A stretch of 62,147 nucleotides of DNA from an uncultured Lachnospiraceae bacterium (lineage in GTDB: Bacteria > Bacillota > Clostridia > Lachnospirales > Lachnospiraceae), in assembly GCA_934418125.1 (NCBI GenBank), contig CAKRWT010000013.1, positions 1-62,147 on the forward strand, given 5' to 3'. The notes below the pieces were generated by a model, which saw nothing but the letters and a program-made list of their open reading frames with translations, did not search any database and had not been told where the DNA came from. Shown one piece after another: positions 1 to 8,074 of this stretch (position 1 is the first letter of the stretch; each line of letters starts with the position of its first letter). Position numbers and translations under genes: made by a program.

Positions 1-42
1 CCCGTTCTATGGTATCAATGGTTAATATCTAAAACCATTTTT

Positions 43-1761
43 CTAGTTAACCATCTCTTCCAACTTTCGATAATCCATTTTTCCTGCTGCCGTTCTGGGA
101 AGCATTTCTATCAGGCAGAACTCCTTGGGTTGTTCCCACGCTTCCAACTTTTCGGCTGCTGTCTGCCGCATCTGGTTTTCTAATTTTTCCCATGCAGCCT
201 CTGAATCTTTTACAACAAACGCAATGAGTTCATGTTCTATTCCTTCTTTTGCTCTTCCAACCACAACAACCGTTTCTACGCCAGTTTCTTTTTCCAGTAC
301 CTCCTCAATGAGCTTAGGAAAAACCTTATGGTAAATTCCATCCATACGTACCGAGATAATTCTTTTGATTCTTCCCACCACCGAAAGGAATCCATCCTCA
401 CTTATATGTCCAATATCTCCGGAATGTACCCACAGCATCCCATCCTCATGCCGTTTTATAATCTTATTGGTCTCTTCTTCCTGCTTATAATAACCAAGCA
501 TCATGGTTGGTGTATGAAAACAGATTTCTCCATCCTTATCATAGGTAAGCTCATTAGTAGTTCCCGGCTCCACGATTTTGATAATTGTTCCGGGGAGCGG
601 TATTCCAACTGTTCCGATTCGGTTTACATCCGGATTAGAGGTAGCTACAGTTGAACCAACCTCCGTCATGCCATAGCCGATACATAACTTTGTATCCGAA
701 TGATGTGCCCTAAGAAATTCATTTGCTCTTTCTTCCAATGTAGTCGGAATTGCTTCTCCTCCTGCTGCGAGCATTTTAATAAAATTAAGATTCATCCTTT
801 TTACTTTTCGATTGTTGATAATGCTTTCAATTCCTGCAATTCCATTTACAAAATAATTGGGTTTATACTTTGCAAAATACTTTCCAGCCTTCATTGGCGT
901 CGGATCTAAAATAATCGTATTAATCAGTCCAAAGCATAAAGGCATATGCATCGCTAAAACAAGTCCGAATGCTATAAACTGCGGTAGGGAATCCATAAAC
1001 ATATCCCCACGCTTTAAAGGTACCCCCGCTTTTTGATACTGCATAACCAGTGCGTTCAACATCCTGTTTGTAAGAATGACTGCCTTAGACTTTCCCGTTG
1101 TGCCGCTGGTATAAATCATTGCAACGGGTAACTCTCCCTTATTTATCTCTGGCAACTCACCGCTCATCGCACAGTTCATTTGTGACCAATATAATATTCC
1201 TTTTCCATTATCCTTCAGCTTCCGCTCTTTCCACTTGATCATGTTCTTTGTAACCGGATCAGCTTCCTCACCTATGGACAATAGCAGCACGGCTTTAACA
1301 GCGGTTCCTGCAAGAGCTTCCTTTCTCTTTTCCCACAACGTATTCAATGTTATGTACAAAACAGACTCTGTCTTGCATAACTCCTCATGCAATTCTTTAT
1401 TTCCAGCCGTAACAAACATGATATTTGCAACTGCGCCAATATAACTGCACGCATAAAACAGAATTATCGTCTGTGGCATATTTAAGGTCTGAAAAGTAAT
1501 AATGTCACCTTTTTGAATTCCTATACTTTTTAATTTTCCCGCGACATTACGAATTTTTGAAAACAGTTCCTGATATGTAATTTTTCTATGAAAATAGAGG
1601 AGTGCCGTATCCGTCAGATAATCCTTATTATTTTCGTATAACATTCGGAAGGCACTGCACTCAGGTATCTCCTCTTCCGTAAGTGCCTTATCATAGTATT
1701 TCAACCAGGGCTTATCGATCGACGGATAACCGGTCAAATCACATTCTGTCTGCGCAATCAT
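43..1761 (-). CDS. AMP-forming acyl-CoA/acyl-ACP synthetase
   Basis: This is an ANL-superfamily adenylating enzyme of 572 aa, a normal length for acyl-CoA synthetases. The nucleotide-binding loop YTSGTTGKSK is at about residues 217-226, the A5 motif GYGMTE at 362-367, the SGDI motif at 447-450, and the C-terminal catalytic lysine lies in TAAGKMDY at about 561. It should activate a carboxylic acid, probably a fatty acid, with ATP to an acyl-adenylate and then a thioester. Its start overlaps the end of the upstream acyltransferase gene by 23 bases, so the two are probably translationally coupled and act in one acyl-transfer pathway, like a split form of an Aas-type lysophospholipid acylation system. 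The acceptor (CoA or ACP) and the substrate cannot be read from the sequence. No signal peptide is present, so it is cytoplasmic. A weak hairpin (17-39) follows the stop without a T-tract. Confidence 0.85.
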   Translation of the reverse strand: MIAQTECDLTGYPSIDKPWLKYYDKALTEEEIPECSAFRMLYENNKDYLTDTALLYFHRKITYQELFSKIRNVAGKLKSIGIQKGDIITFQTLNMPQTIILFYACSYIGAVANIMFVTAGNKELHEELCKTESVLYITLNTLWEKRKEALAGTAVKAVLLLSIGEEADPVTKNMIKWKERKLKDNGKGILYWSQMNCAMSGELPEINKGELPVAMIYTSGTTGKSKAVILTNRMLNALVMQYQKAGVPLKRGDMFMDSLPQFIAFGLVLAMHMPLCFGLINTIILDPTPMKAGKYFAKYKPNYFVNGIAGIESIINNRKVKRMNLNFIKMLAAGGEAIPTTLEERANEFLRAHHSDTKLCIGYGMTEVGSTVATSNPDVNRIGTVGIPLPGTIIKIVEPGTTNELTYDKDGEICFHTPTMMLGYYKQEEETNKIIKRHEDGMLWVHSGDIGHISEDGFLSVVGRIKRIISVRMDGIYHKVFPKLIEEVLEKETGVETVVVVGRAKEGIEHELIAFVVKDSEAAWEKLENQMRQTAAEKLEAWEQPKEFCLIEMLPRTAAGKMDYRKLEEMVN

Positions 1762-2842
1762 TATTTCTCCTTCTCCTTTGTTGACTCAGCTTTTGATAAA
1801 AACATTTTCTTAAATTCTCAACTACGTTTTTCCTATCCAGATCTATTTCCTTCCGGACATATTCCCTGCTGCCCAATTCCATTTCTTTCAGTACATTCTT
1901 CTTTAATCTCAAATTACTTAACGAACGCACTACCGCCTCATATTCCTGCTCCTCACCGGTCTTTTTCGTCAGGTATTCCGCATCAAAGACATCATGCTTC
2001 CAATTCAGTTTCCGAAATGTATCGGTTACATAGAAATCAATAAAATACTTTTCCAAATCTTCATACTCACTTCTTATGATTGGTGCAAGATGCCTTTCCA
2101 TCATCTGATATACCGCGGTTGCCATCTGATCCCGCACATAACAGCTCATGGATTTTATCCGATATTTTTCACAGTCTTCTTTTCCAGGAAAGTAATCCTG
2201 TGTATTTAAATTCAGATTTCTCACATCAATCGGAGACCCAACATCTATGTATGACACCCTATTTTCATAATCTTTTACCATAACGATAGGAACTATCTTT
2301 TTCCCTGTCTTTAATGCCAGATTCACCGGACCGTCATAAAGAGGTTTAATCAATTTATTCAGATCATAATTATGTGATCCTTCCGGAAAAATAAGGATGC
2401 TCTGCGTCTTTAATACCCGCTCCATTTTCGGAAGAAGTGCTCTTCTCTCCTTTTGATCTAAAACATTAAAAACAATCATTCCATTCAGCCATGACAGATA
2501 TACCTCCGGATTGTAATTCAGGTTTTCCACCGACCCCAATACCAAATACGCATTTCGGTCGATGATGTTCAGCATAGTTTCAATATCTTCCGGGCAGACA
2601 TGGCTTCCCACAAAAATATAACTTTCTCCTTTTTTCAACTCAGGATAACGCTCTACGATAATATTGTTTGCGTTCCTCTTTTTGGATAGTGGATAGTTGA
2701 TCGTTGCATTTGTAAATACGTTACAGAGTTTTCGGAAGATACCATTAGTTTTGCGGCGCAGGAAAAGTCCTGTATCTGTAGTAAAATGATCCACATCCTT
2801 TGTATTTAATTTGTTGATAAAAAGATTTCTATACTCTGTCAT
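1739..2842 (-). CDS. PlsC-like 1-acylglycerol-3-phosphate acyltransferase
   Basis: This is a 367-aa protein with a PlsC/LPLAT acyltransferase domain. The HX4D motif (HVCPED) is at about residues 81-86 and the FPEGSHN motif at about 152-158. It probably transfers an acyl chain to a lysophospholipid or related acceptor at the membrane face. The C-terminal 150 residues are rich in charged residues and match no domain I recognise. The frame stays open upstream to 3022, but those extra 60 codons would run through a perfect hairpin and into the recombinase gene, so I chose the ATG at 2842. No strong Shine-Dalgarno sequence precedes it, which is the weak point of this start. It overlaps the following ligase gene by 23 bases, so both are likely made from one mRNA. 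Confidence 0.75.
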   Translation of the reverse strand: MTEYRNLFINKLNTKDVDHFTTDTGLFLRRKTNGIFRKLCNVFTNATINYPLSKKRNANNIIVERYPELKKGESYIFVGSHVCPEDIETMLNIIDRNAYLVLGSVENLNYNPEVYLSWLNGMIVFNVLDQKERRALLPKMERVLKTQSILIFPEGSHNYDLNKLIKPLYDGPVNLALKTGKKIVPIVMVKDYENRVSYIDVGSPIDVRNLNLNTQDYFPGKEDCEKYRIKSMSCYVRDQMATAVYQMMERHLAPIIRSEYEDLEKYFIDFYVTDTFRKLNWKHDVFDAEYLTKKTGEEQEYEAVVRSLSNLRLKKNVLKEMELGSREYVRKEIDLDRKNVVENLRKCFYQKLSQQRRRRNNDCADRM

Positions 2843-2860
2843 TTTTAATACTATAAGTTT

Positions 2861-2896
2861 AAGGCGTTTCAAAAAGTAGACTTTTTGAAACGCCTT
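2861..2896 (-). repeat. Perfect 16-bp hairpin at 5' end of lipid operon
   Basis: Left arm 2861-2876 and right arm 2881-2896 are exact inverted repeats around the 4-base loop TAGA, and the flanking bases 2860/2897 also pair. On the minus strand it lies about 20 nt before the acyltransferase start. No T-tract follows, so it does not look like a terminator. It may be a 5' mRNA stabilising or translation-limiting hairpin, or a recombinase-linked scar. Confidence 0.8.
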
Positions 2897-2900
2897 AGAT

Positions 2901-2929
2901 ATAATAAATATGCTGTTGTATTTCTTAAA
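2901..2929 (-). promoter_or_regulatory. Candidate promoter of the acyltransferase-ligase operon
   Basis: On the minus strand TTTAAG (2929-2924) and TATTAT (2906-2901) are 17 bp apart. A start about 7 nt downstream would put the 2861-2896 hairpin at the very 5' end of the mRNA. The -35 box is poor, so this is a weak call. Confidence 0.35.
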
Positions 2930-2970
2930 AAATGTATATATGGTTACATTTATGGGCTGTTTCTTGTTGT

Positions 2971-3597
2971 CTACAATTTGGAACAATTTTCCTTCTTTTG
3001 TTCTTCTTTTAACTCCATACATCTACGGTAAAAAGTCGTATAATTCATATGTAAATCATCTGCTGCTTTTCGCAAAGATATTTTTTCATCGCACCATAGC
3101 TGGTAATACTTTTCGAATTCCTCCGGCACGTTCTTTTTCCTGCAGCCAAACTGAGTCCCTCTTCGTTTTGCTGCTGCAATCCCTTCTGCCTGTCTCTGCC
3201 TGATAAATGCCCGCTCCGTCTCTGCTACATATGCCAATATCTGAAGCACCAAATCCGAAATAAACAATCCCGTCAAATCTCCATGGTCTGTGTTTGTATT
3301 TAGCAACGGCATATCTATAACCTGAATATCCGCTCCTATTTCCTTGGTAATTTTTCGCCATTGTTCCAGTATTTCTTCATAATTTCTTCCCAGTCTATCA
3401 ATGCTTTTGATAATAAGCACATCACCCTTTTTTAATCTTTTCAGCAGTTGTAAATACTGCGGACGCATAAAATTTCCTCCGGAAATCTTATCCAGATAAA
3501 TGTTCTTTTGCTTAATTTGTTGTTCCTGCATTGCAAAAGATTGTCTTTCCGGGTTCTGATCCTTTGCTGATACCCTAATATACCCATAACGTTCCAT
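2971..3597 (-). CDS. Small serine recombinase (resolvase/invertase)
   Basis: This 208-aa protein has the resolvase/invertase layout. The catalytic serine is in YIRVSAKDQN (Ser10) and the active-site arginines are in DRLGRN (Arg68, Arg71). The long E-helix follows at about residues 110-145, and a C-terminal helix-turn-helix (about 172-197) has a Lys-rich tail. It makes double-strand exchange at short crossover sites. The start is supported by GGAGG about 9 nt upstream. It is divergent from a ribbon-helix-helix gene, with two copies of a putative operator between them. No transposase, cargo gene or long flanking inverted repeats were seen. It could be a DNA invertase, a plasmid-type resolvase remnant, or a solitary chromosomal recombinase. 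Confidence 0.88.
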   Translation of the reverse strand: MERYGYIRVSAKDQNPERQSFAMQEQQIKQKNIYLDKISGGNFMRPQYLQLLKRLKKGDVLIIKSIDRLGRNYEEILEQWRKITKEIGADIQVIDMPLLNTNTDHGDLTGLFISDLVLQILAYVAETERAFIRQRQAEGIAAAKRRGTQFGCRKKNVPEEFEKYYQLWCDEKISLRKAADDLHMNYTTFYRRCMELKEEQKKENCSKL

Positions 3598-3668
3598 CTC
3601 TGTCTGCCTCCTTATAAATCTGTTTTTTCATTATAGATTGCAGACACATAAACATCCCATCAAATTAT

Positions 3669-3739
3669 ATGTACTTAAAACAAGTTCACTTTTGTCATTA
3701 TAGCATAGTAAGGACTTAAAATGTACTTATATTAAGTTC
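3669..3739. promoter_or_regulatory. Twin operator ATGTACTTA-N4-AAGTTC in divergent promoter
   Basis: Two copies, 3669-3687 and 3721-3739, share ATGTACTTA then four variable bases then AAGTTC. Each is an imperfect dyad because GTACTT is nearly complementary to AAGTTC. The first overlaps a minus-strand TATAAT (3669-3664) serving the recombinase. The second overlaps a plus-strand TAAAAT (3717-3722) with TTGTCA at 3692-3697 (19-bp spacer). A further GGACTTA half-site is at 3713-3719. The arrangement suggests that the adjacent ribbon-helix-helix protein represses both genes. Confidence 0.6.
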
Positions 3740-3751
3740 TTGGAGGTTTTT

Positions 3752-3913
3752 ATGGAAAAAGACAAACATTTAGGATTAAGAATTGATTCTGAAACACATG
3801 AGAAATTAAAAAGTCTTGCAGAATATGAAGGACGATCTATTAACGGAGAAGTCCTGTATTTGATCCGACAGGCTATTGCACAGCATGAGCAGCAAAAAGG
3901 GGGATTAAGATAG
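3752..3913 (+). CDS. Small ribbon-helix-helix (Arc/CopG-like) DNA-binding protein
   Basis: This is a 53-aa protein preceded by GGAGG six bases from the ATG. Residues about 6-12 (HLGLRID) form the expected DNA-contacting beta strand, followed by two helices (about 14-24 and 29-46) separated by the turn EGRS, the usual Arc/CopG/MetJ fold. Such proteins act as dimers on short dyad operators. Two matching candidate operators lie just upstream and overlap its own promoter and that of the divergent recombinase, so autoregulation and control of the recombinase are likely. No toxin gene follows, so I do not call it an antitoxin. The stop region overlaps the 3' end of a truncated spoIIID on the other strand. 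Confidence 0.8.
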   Translation: MEKDKHLGLRIDSETHEKLKSLAEYEGRSINGEVLYLIRQAIAQHEQQKGGLR

Positions 3914-4003
3914 TTTATTCTTTCCCTTCTGCCTCACAGCCGCATTATTCTCAATAATATAATTGGCAATATGAATCGCACGCTCTTCAATATAATCTTT
4001 CAA
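3905..4003 (-). pseudogene. spoIIID: Truncated spoIIID (N-terminal 25 residues only)
   Basis: The minus strand reads from a TTG at 4003, preceded by GAGGGG, to a TAA at 3905, giving 32 residues. The first 25 (LKDYIEERA...IANYIIENNAAVRQ) match the start of the sporulation regulator SpoIIID, whose clostridial forms begin MKDYIEER and reach IxxxATVRQTAKxFGVSKSTVHKD. Here the sequence breaks just after VRQ, before the helix-turn-helix, and ends in KGKNKLS. The break falls at the stop codon of the ribbon-helix-helix gene. It is most simply a remnant left when the recombinase/RHH segment arrived. Function as a DNA-binding protein is not expected. Confidence 0.65.
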
Positions 4004-4010
4004 AAGAAAA

Positions 4011-4054
4011 CCCCTCAGAATACTTTTTTACATTGTATGAAGTATTCTGAAGGG
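4011..4054. repeat. Inverted repeat upstream of the spoIIID remnant
   Basis: Arms 4011-4025 and 4040-4054 pair at 14 of 15 positions (core TCAGAATACTT/AAGTATTCTGA) around a 14-base loop. The left arm contains the GAGGGG ribosome binding site (minus strand) of the spoIIID remnant. It could be a boundary of the recombinase/RHH segment or a leader hairpin. Confidence 0.6.
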
Positions 4055-4136
4055 TTATGACCCGATTCCTTACCATTTTGATGCTCTGAATACCTTTTGC
4101 CAGCCCTTGATAAAGCACCATAAAAATATCTTTCCC

Positions 4137-4679
4137 TTATTTCACACTGGCAAAGTATTTCATCAATATATTTTTCATATACTGATACCTTCTGGCATAA
4201 GTATTTTCGATACGAATGAGCTCAAAACCATGTTCCCTGCAAATTTGATTTTTCTTTCTATCACGCTCCATCACAACACTTTTTTCCTGGTGTTCTCTCC
4301 CATCCAGTTCGATGGCAAGGATTGGCAGGTCTATTTTTGTCCGTGGCTGTCTCTCATAAACCACAAAATCAAACCGGCCTGTGTAAAACAAATCATTATA
4401 ATTACAGTTATCCTGAAATACATGTGATATACTTACTTCTTTCTGGACGGTACACTTATGGTCAGTATTCAGCACATTATCCAATGCATGATTCAGATTC
4501 TCCAGGAAAGCCTGTTCCGCATTCTTCGGTTCCTGTAAACGTTTTATGCACTTTGCAGAAGAATAATACAAATAGCTTCTAAACGCCTCTTCATCTTCTA
4601 ATATCAACTCCAAAGCCTCTTCATCTGTAAAATCCTTTGTTTGCCGGATTCTCTCCTCAACCTGTGCCAGTTGAACTCC
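4137..4679 (-). pseudogene. C-terminal DUF2726 fragment of a broken helicase-like gene
   Basis: The frame is open from just after an in-frame TAG (4682-4680) to 4137, giving 180 codons. The second half carries a DUF2726, PD-(D/E)XK-like domain: RFDFVVYE, then ILAIELDGREHQ, then RDRKKNQICREHGFELIRIEN. This domain normally sits at the C-terminus of large helicase/ATPase proteins. Between the TAG and the fragment at 4736-5227 another 19 codons in this frame read as protein (ending QLTFQTQL). A frameshift, a stop and probably a large internal deletion of the helicase core therefore separate the halves. A short protein starting from the TTG at 4613 (158 aa) is possible but has no convincing ribosome binding site. 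Confidence 0.65.
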
Positions 4680-4735
4680 CTATAACTGCGTTTGAAAAGT
4701 CAATTGACAATGGTATTCGTCTTCTTCATGAAGGT

Positions 4736-5227
4736 CTAAAATAATATCTCTTCCGCCGGTTTCAGGCATTTCCTGATTACATCCAGGCGCATTTCCCTAT
4801 AAGCAAGAACATATAATCCCTGTTTCATCGGCACACTCAGGACATTCAATGCTATCTGTTTTATCCGTTTATTCTTCGCATTGTTTGTGCTTCTATATTG
4901 AAAGTTCGAGACAATCTCCTGAAACTGTCCCGGAGTAAGGTAATAATCTTTTCCCTGAACGCAATCTCCATCGAAATGGTCAATCAAACTGTATTCGGCT
5001 TTATAGGGCACCGAATCCAATCTGTTACAATCAATATAGATATTTAGTTCAATTGTCGAATACTGACCCAGATGGAGTCCCTCTACACGCAGTATTCTCT
5101 TGATTGGATTTACATCAATGATACCTATCCAATATTTCGTAATATCTTCCTGTTTATTCTTGTACTCAATACTCAACCACTTATTCTCATGAATCGCCCT
5201 AAAGATATCACGACATACTGTATTCAT
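4736..5227 (-). pseudogene. N-terminal WYL-like fragment of the same broken gene
   Basis: This is a 163-aa reading frame starting at ATG 5227, four bases after GGAGG. The N-terminus (VCRDIFRAIHENKWLSIEYKN, then KYWIGI and RVEGLHLGQYSTIELNIYID) resembles the WYL-like N-terminal domain of large clostridial helicases that end in DUF2726. It stops at 4736 right before the displaced frame of the C-terminal piece. The ATPase motifs expected between them (Walker A, DEAD/DExx) are absent, so I read it as the head of an internally deleted gene. It may still be expressed as a small protein. A role in defence was considered but nothing in the sequence supports it now. Confidence 0.6.
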
Positions 5228-5268
5228 TCGTTCCTCCAAAATACCCGCATATTTTCCTTTATCATAAC

Positions 5269-5308
5269 AAAAAAACCGGCAATATCCAATATAAATCGAA
5301 TATTGCCG
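5269..5308 (-). terminator. Rho-independent terminator of the NlpC/P60 gene
   Basis: On the minus strand a 9-bp stem CGGCAATAT/ATATTGCCG (5308-5300 and 5285-5277) is followed by a run of seven T (5275-5269), 8 nt after the stop codon of the hydrolase gene. Confidence 0.9.
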
Positions 5309-5316
5309 ATTACCTT

Positions 5317-6582
5317 CTACACAATCCTTCTCACGGTAATAATACTCCGGTAAGTCGCCGCTGTAATCTTAATCCCGGTCCGTTCTGTGCTGGCGTGGAC
5401 AATCTGTCCATTTCCTATGTATATGCCGACATGCCCGCCGTAATAAATAATATCCCCCGGTTTTGCCTCGGAATAGGACACTGCCGTTCCTACCCCTGCC
5501 TGGGCATAGGAGCTTCTTGGCAGGGAAATTCCAAATGCCTGATAAACCGCCATGACGAATCCGGAGCAGTCAGCACCATTTGTCAGGCTGGTTCCACCCG
5601 CCACGTAAGGATTTCCGATAAACTTGCAGGCATAATCTGCTACCTGCTGCCCTTTTCCGCCTCCTGAGGAGGAAGGTGCCTGGGTAGTGGATGAGGATTC
5701 GGAAGATGTCTCTTCTGTCTTGGAGGAATCATCTGACTGGCTTTCACTTTCGCTGTTACCCTGACTTTCCTGGCTTGCCAGCAAGGCCGCCTGGCGTTGC
5801 CGTTCTTCCTCTTCTTTTCGTTTCCGCTCTTCTTCCTCTTTCCGCTTCCGTTCCTCTTCTTCCAGCTTCTTAATCTGGGCTGTTTCCTGTTTAATCTTCG
5901 CGGTATAAGCAGCAGCTTCCTGTTTTGCCTTGGCAAGTACGACGGTATAATTATCATACTCCTGCTGTTTCTGATCCAGGACTTCCTGCACATACTGCTG
6001 TTCGTCTTTTAACTCTGCCTTGGAGGTCTCCAGTTCGGATTTTTCTTCCTCCAAAGTATCCTGCAGTTCTGCCACCTGCTGTACCGTAGCTTCATACCGG
6101 GCTAACAGATTCCGGTCATACTCATAAAGCTGTTCCACATAATGTGCTTTATTTACCATATCGCTCATGTTCTGGGTATTCAGAAATATCTGTAAATAGG
6201 AAGTATCCCCCTGCTCGTACATGAAGCGAATCCGGATTTTCATGGATTCATACTGTTCATCCTTATCTGCCATGGCGGCATCATAGGCAACCTGCGTTTC
6301 TGCAATATCTGCCTCTTTTTCCGCAATGGCATCCTCTATCAGGTTGATATCGGTCAGCAGGGAAACCATCTCGGCATCCAACTGGTCTATCTGGTCACCA
6401 ATATCTGCCTGCGCCCCTTTGTAATCAGAAATCTGTCTGTTTACATCATTCAACTGGGACTGGTTATTCTGCACATCTTTTTGAAGTTCAGAAATAGTGG
6501 TAGCCGAAACCGGGTCTACCACCAGGAAAAACAATAGGAAAGATAACATAATACATATCCCTTTTCTAACGTTTCTCTTCAT
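5317..6582 (-). CDS. Secreted coiled-coil NlpC/P60 peptidoglycan hydrolase
   Basis: This 421-aa protein has an N-terminal signal peptide (MKRNVRKG, a hydrophobic core, then VSA at about residue 27). A long coiled coil (about 30-260) follows, with Glu/Lys/Arg-rich heptads including repeated ERKRKEEE blocks, then a Ser/Thr/Gly-rich linker (about 268-308) and a C-terminal NlpC/P60 domain. The catalytic cysteine is in GADCSGF (about Cys339), with histidines at GHVGIY (about 384) and VHAS (about 396). The layout is that of PcsB/CwlO-type cell-wall hydrolases, which cut muropeptides during growth or division and are often controlled by FtsEX. No ftsEX is in this window. It has its own terminator. 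Confidence 0.9.
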   Translation of the reverse strand: MKRNVRKGICIMLSFLLFFLVVDPVSATTISELQKDVQNNQSQLNDVNRQISDYKGAQADIGDQIDQLDAEMVSLLTDINLIEDAIAEKEADIAETQVAYDAAMADKDEQYESMKIRIRFMYEQGDTSYLQIFLNTQNMSDMVNKAHYVEQLYEYDRNLLARYEATVQQVAELQDTLEEEKSELETSKAELKDEQQYVQEVLDQKQQEYDNYTVVLAKAKQEAAAYTAKIKQETAQIKKLEEEERKRKEEEERKRKEEEERQRQAALLASQESQGNSESESQSDDSSKTEETSSESSSTTQAPSSSGGGKGQQVADYACKFIGNPYVAGGTSLTNGADCSGFVMAVYQAFGISLPRSSYAQAGVGTAVSYSEAKPGDIIYYGGHVGIYIGNGQIVHASTERTGIKITAATYRSIITVRRIV

Positions 6583-6636
6583 CTCTTCTGTCCCTCTTTT
6601 TCATTTCTGTCAGTCGTGCCAACTGCGTTCTGATTC

Positions 6637-8028
6637 CTACAGTTCGCAGTTATTTACTGTTCTTGGGAATGGCAGTACGTCACGGATGTTACCCATACCG
6701 GTTAAGTACATAACGCATCTCTCAAACCCCAGACCGAATCCTGCATGTCTTGCAGAACCATATTTTCTCAGGTCAAGATAGAACTGGTAATCTTCTTTCT
6801 TTAATCCCAGTTCGTCCATTCTCTTTTCCAGAAGTTCCAGGTTATCCTCTCTCTGGCTGCCACCGATAATTTCCCCGATACCAGGAACCAGACAATCCAT
6901 AGCGGCTACGGTCTTGCCGTCCTCATTTAACTTCATATAGAATGCCTTGATTTCCTTCGGGTAGTCGGTAACGAAAACAGGGCGTTTGAATTCCTGTTCG
7001 GTCAGGAATCTTTCATGCTCGGTCTGTAAATCACAGCCCCAGGATACCTTGTACTCGAATTTGTCATTGTTCTTCTCTAAGATTTCAATGGCGTCTGTAT
7101 AGGTTACATGTGCGAAATCGGAATTTAACACATGGTTTAATCTTTCAATCAGTCCCTTGTCCACGAACTGGTTAAAGAAGTTCATTTCTTCCGGTGCATT
7201 CTCCAAAACGTAACGGATAACATGCTTTAACATGGCTTCTGCTAACATCATGTCATCTGTCAGGTCTGCAAATGCCATTTCCGGCTCAATCATCCAGAAC
7301 TCTGCCGCATGTCTTGTGGTGTTGGAGTTCTCTGCGCGGAAAGTAGGTCCGAAAGTGTATACATTCTTAAATGCAAAGGCATAGGTTTCTACATTGAGCT
7401 GTCCACTGACGGTCAGATTGGTTGGTTTTCCGAAGAAATCCTGGCTGTAATCGACTTTTCCATCCTCTGTCTTTGGAAGGTTATTCAAATCCAGTGTGGT
7501 TACCTGAAACATTTCGCCGGCACCTTCACAGTCACTTCCGGTAATAATCGGCGTATGCACATACACGAATCCTCTTTCCTGGAAAAAGGTGTGAATTGCA
7601 TAGGCAATCAGGGAACGCACCCGGAAGGTTGCCTGGAATGTGTTGGTTCTGGGGCGCAGGTGGGAAATCGTTCTTAAATATTCAAAGCTGTGTCTTTTCT
7701 TCTGCAACGGATAATCTGCTGTAGAAGCACCTTCTACCATAATCTCGGTTGCCTGCATTTCAAATTTCTGCTTTGCCTGCGGAGTTGCAACGATTTTACC
7801 TTTTGCAACGATAGCAGAACCTACATTCAGTTTGGAAATCACATCGAAGTTATCCAATGCATCGGAATAAACAATCTGCAGCGGCTCAAAGAACGTACCA
7901 TCGTTTACTACGATGAACCCAAAAGTCTTGGAATCCCTGATACTTCTTACCCAGCCACCTACGGTAACTTCTGTGTCAATATACTTCTCACTGTTGCGAT
8001 ACAAGTCTCTAATGTCTGTTAAATTCAT
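6637..8028 (-). CDS. asnS: Asparagine-tRNA ligase
   Basis: This is a class II aminoacyl-tRNA synthetase of 463 aa, full length for AsnRS. An OB-fold anticodon-binding domain is at about residues 14-105 ([22 protein letters not shown]). The catalytic domain has motif 2 at [21 protein letters not shown] and motif 3 at [13 protein letters not shown] near the C-terminus. The N-terminal [10 protein letters not shown] and the FWMIEPE signature separate it from AspRS. It charges tRNA-Asn with asparagine in the cytoplasm. GAGAGGG precedes the ATG at 8028. It lies 46 bp from the FKBP-like lipoprotein gene upstream and may share its transcript. Confidence 0.96.
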   Translation of the reverse strand: MNLTDIRDLYRNSEKYIDTEVTVGGWVRSIRDSKTFGFIVVNDGTFFEPLQIVYSDALDNFDVISKLNVGSAIVAKGKIVATPQAKQKFEMQATEIMVEGASTADYPLQKKRHSFEYLRTISHLRPRTNTFQATFRVRSLIAYAIHTFFQERGFVYVHTPIITGSDCEGAGEMFQVTTLDLNNLPKTEDGKVDYSQDFFGKPTNLTVSGQLNVETYAFAFKNVYTFGPTFRAENSNTTRHAAEFWMIEPEMAFADLTDDMMLAEAMLKHVIRYVLENAPEEMNFFNQFVDKGLIERLNHVLNSDFAHVTYTDAIEILEKNNDKFEYKVSWGCDLQTEHERFLTEQEFKRPVFVTDYPKEIKAFYMKLNEDGKTVAAMDCLVPGIGEIIGGSQREDNLELLEKRMDELGLKKEDYQFYLDLRKYGSARHAGFGLGFERCVMYLTGMGNIRDVLPFPRTVNNCEL

Positions 8029-8074
8029 TTCGATACCCTCTCATTCTTCATCCCATTATCGTTTGTATAACTTT

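Noticed and set aside
2861..2896. Invertible promoter flanked by recombinase sites
   Set aside because: The repeat arms are only four bases apart, leaving nothing to invert, and no second pair of long inverted repeats was found nearby.
2843..3022. N-terminal extension of the acyltransferase
   Set aside because: It would run through a perfect hairpin and the 3' end of the recombinase gene, and it adds no part of the PlsC domain.
3752..3913. Antitoxin of a toxin-antitoxin pair
   Set aside because: The ribbon-helix-helix protein is not followed by any toxin-like gene; the next frame on its strand has no supported gene.
3914..4136. Another plus-strand gene between the RHH gene and the helicase remnant
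   Set aside because: No plus-strand frame has a ribosome binding site or recognisable content; only the antisense spoIIID fragment and an inverted repeat are seen.
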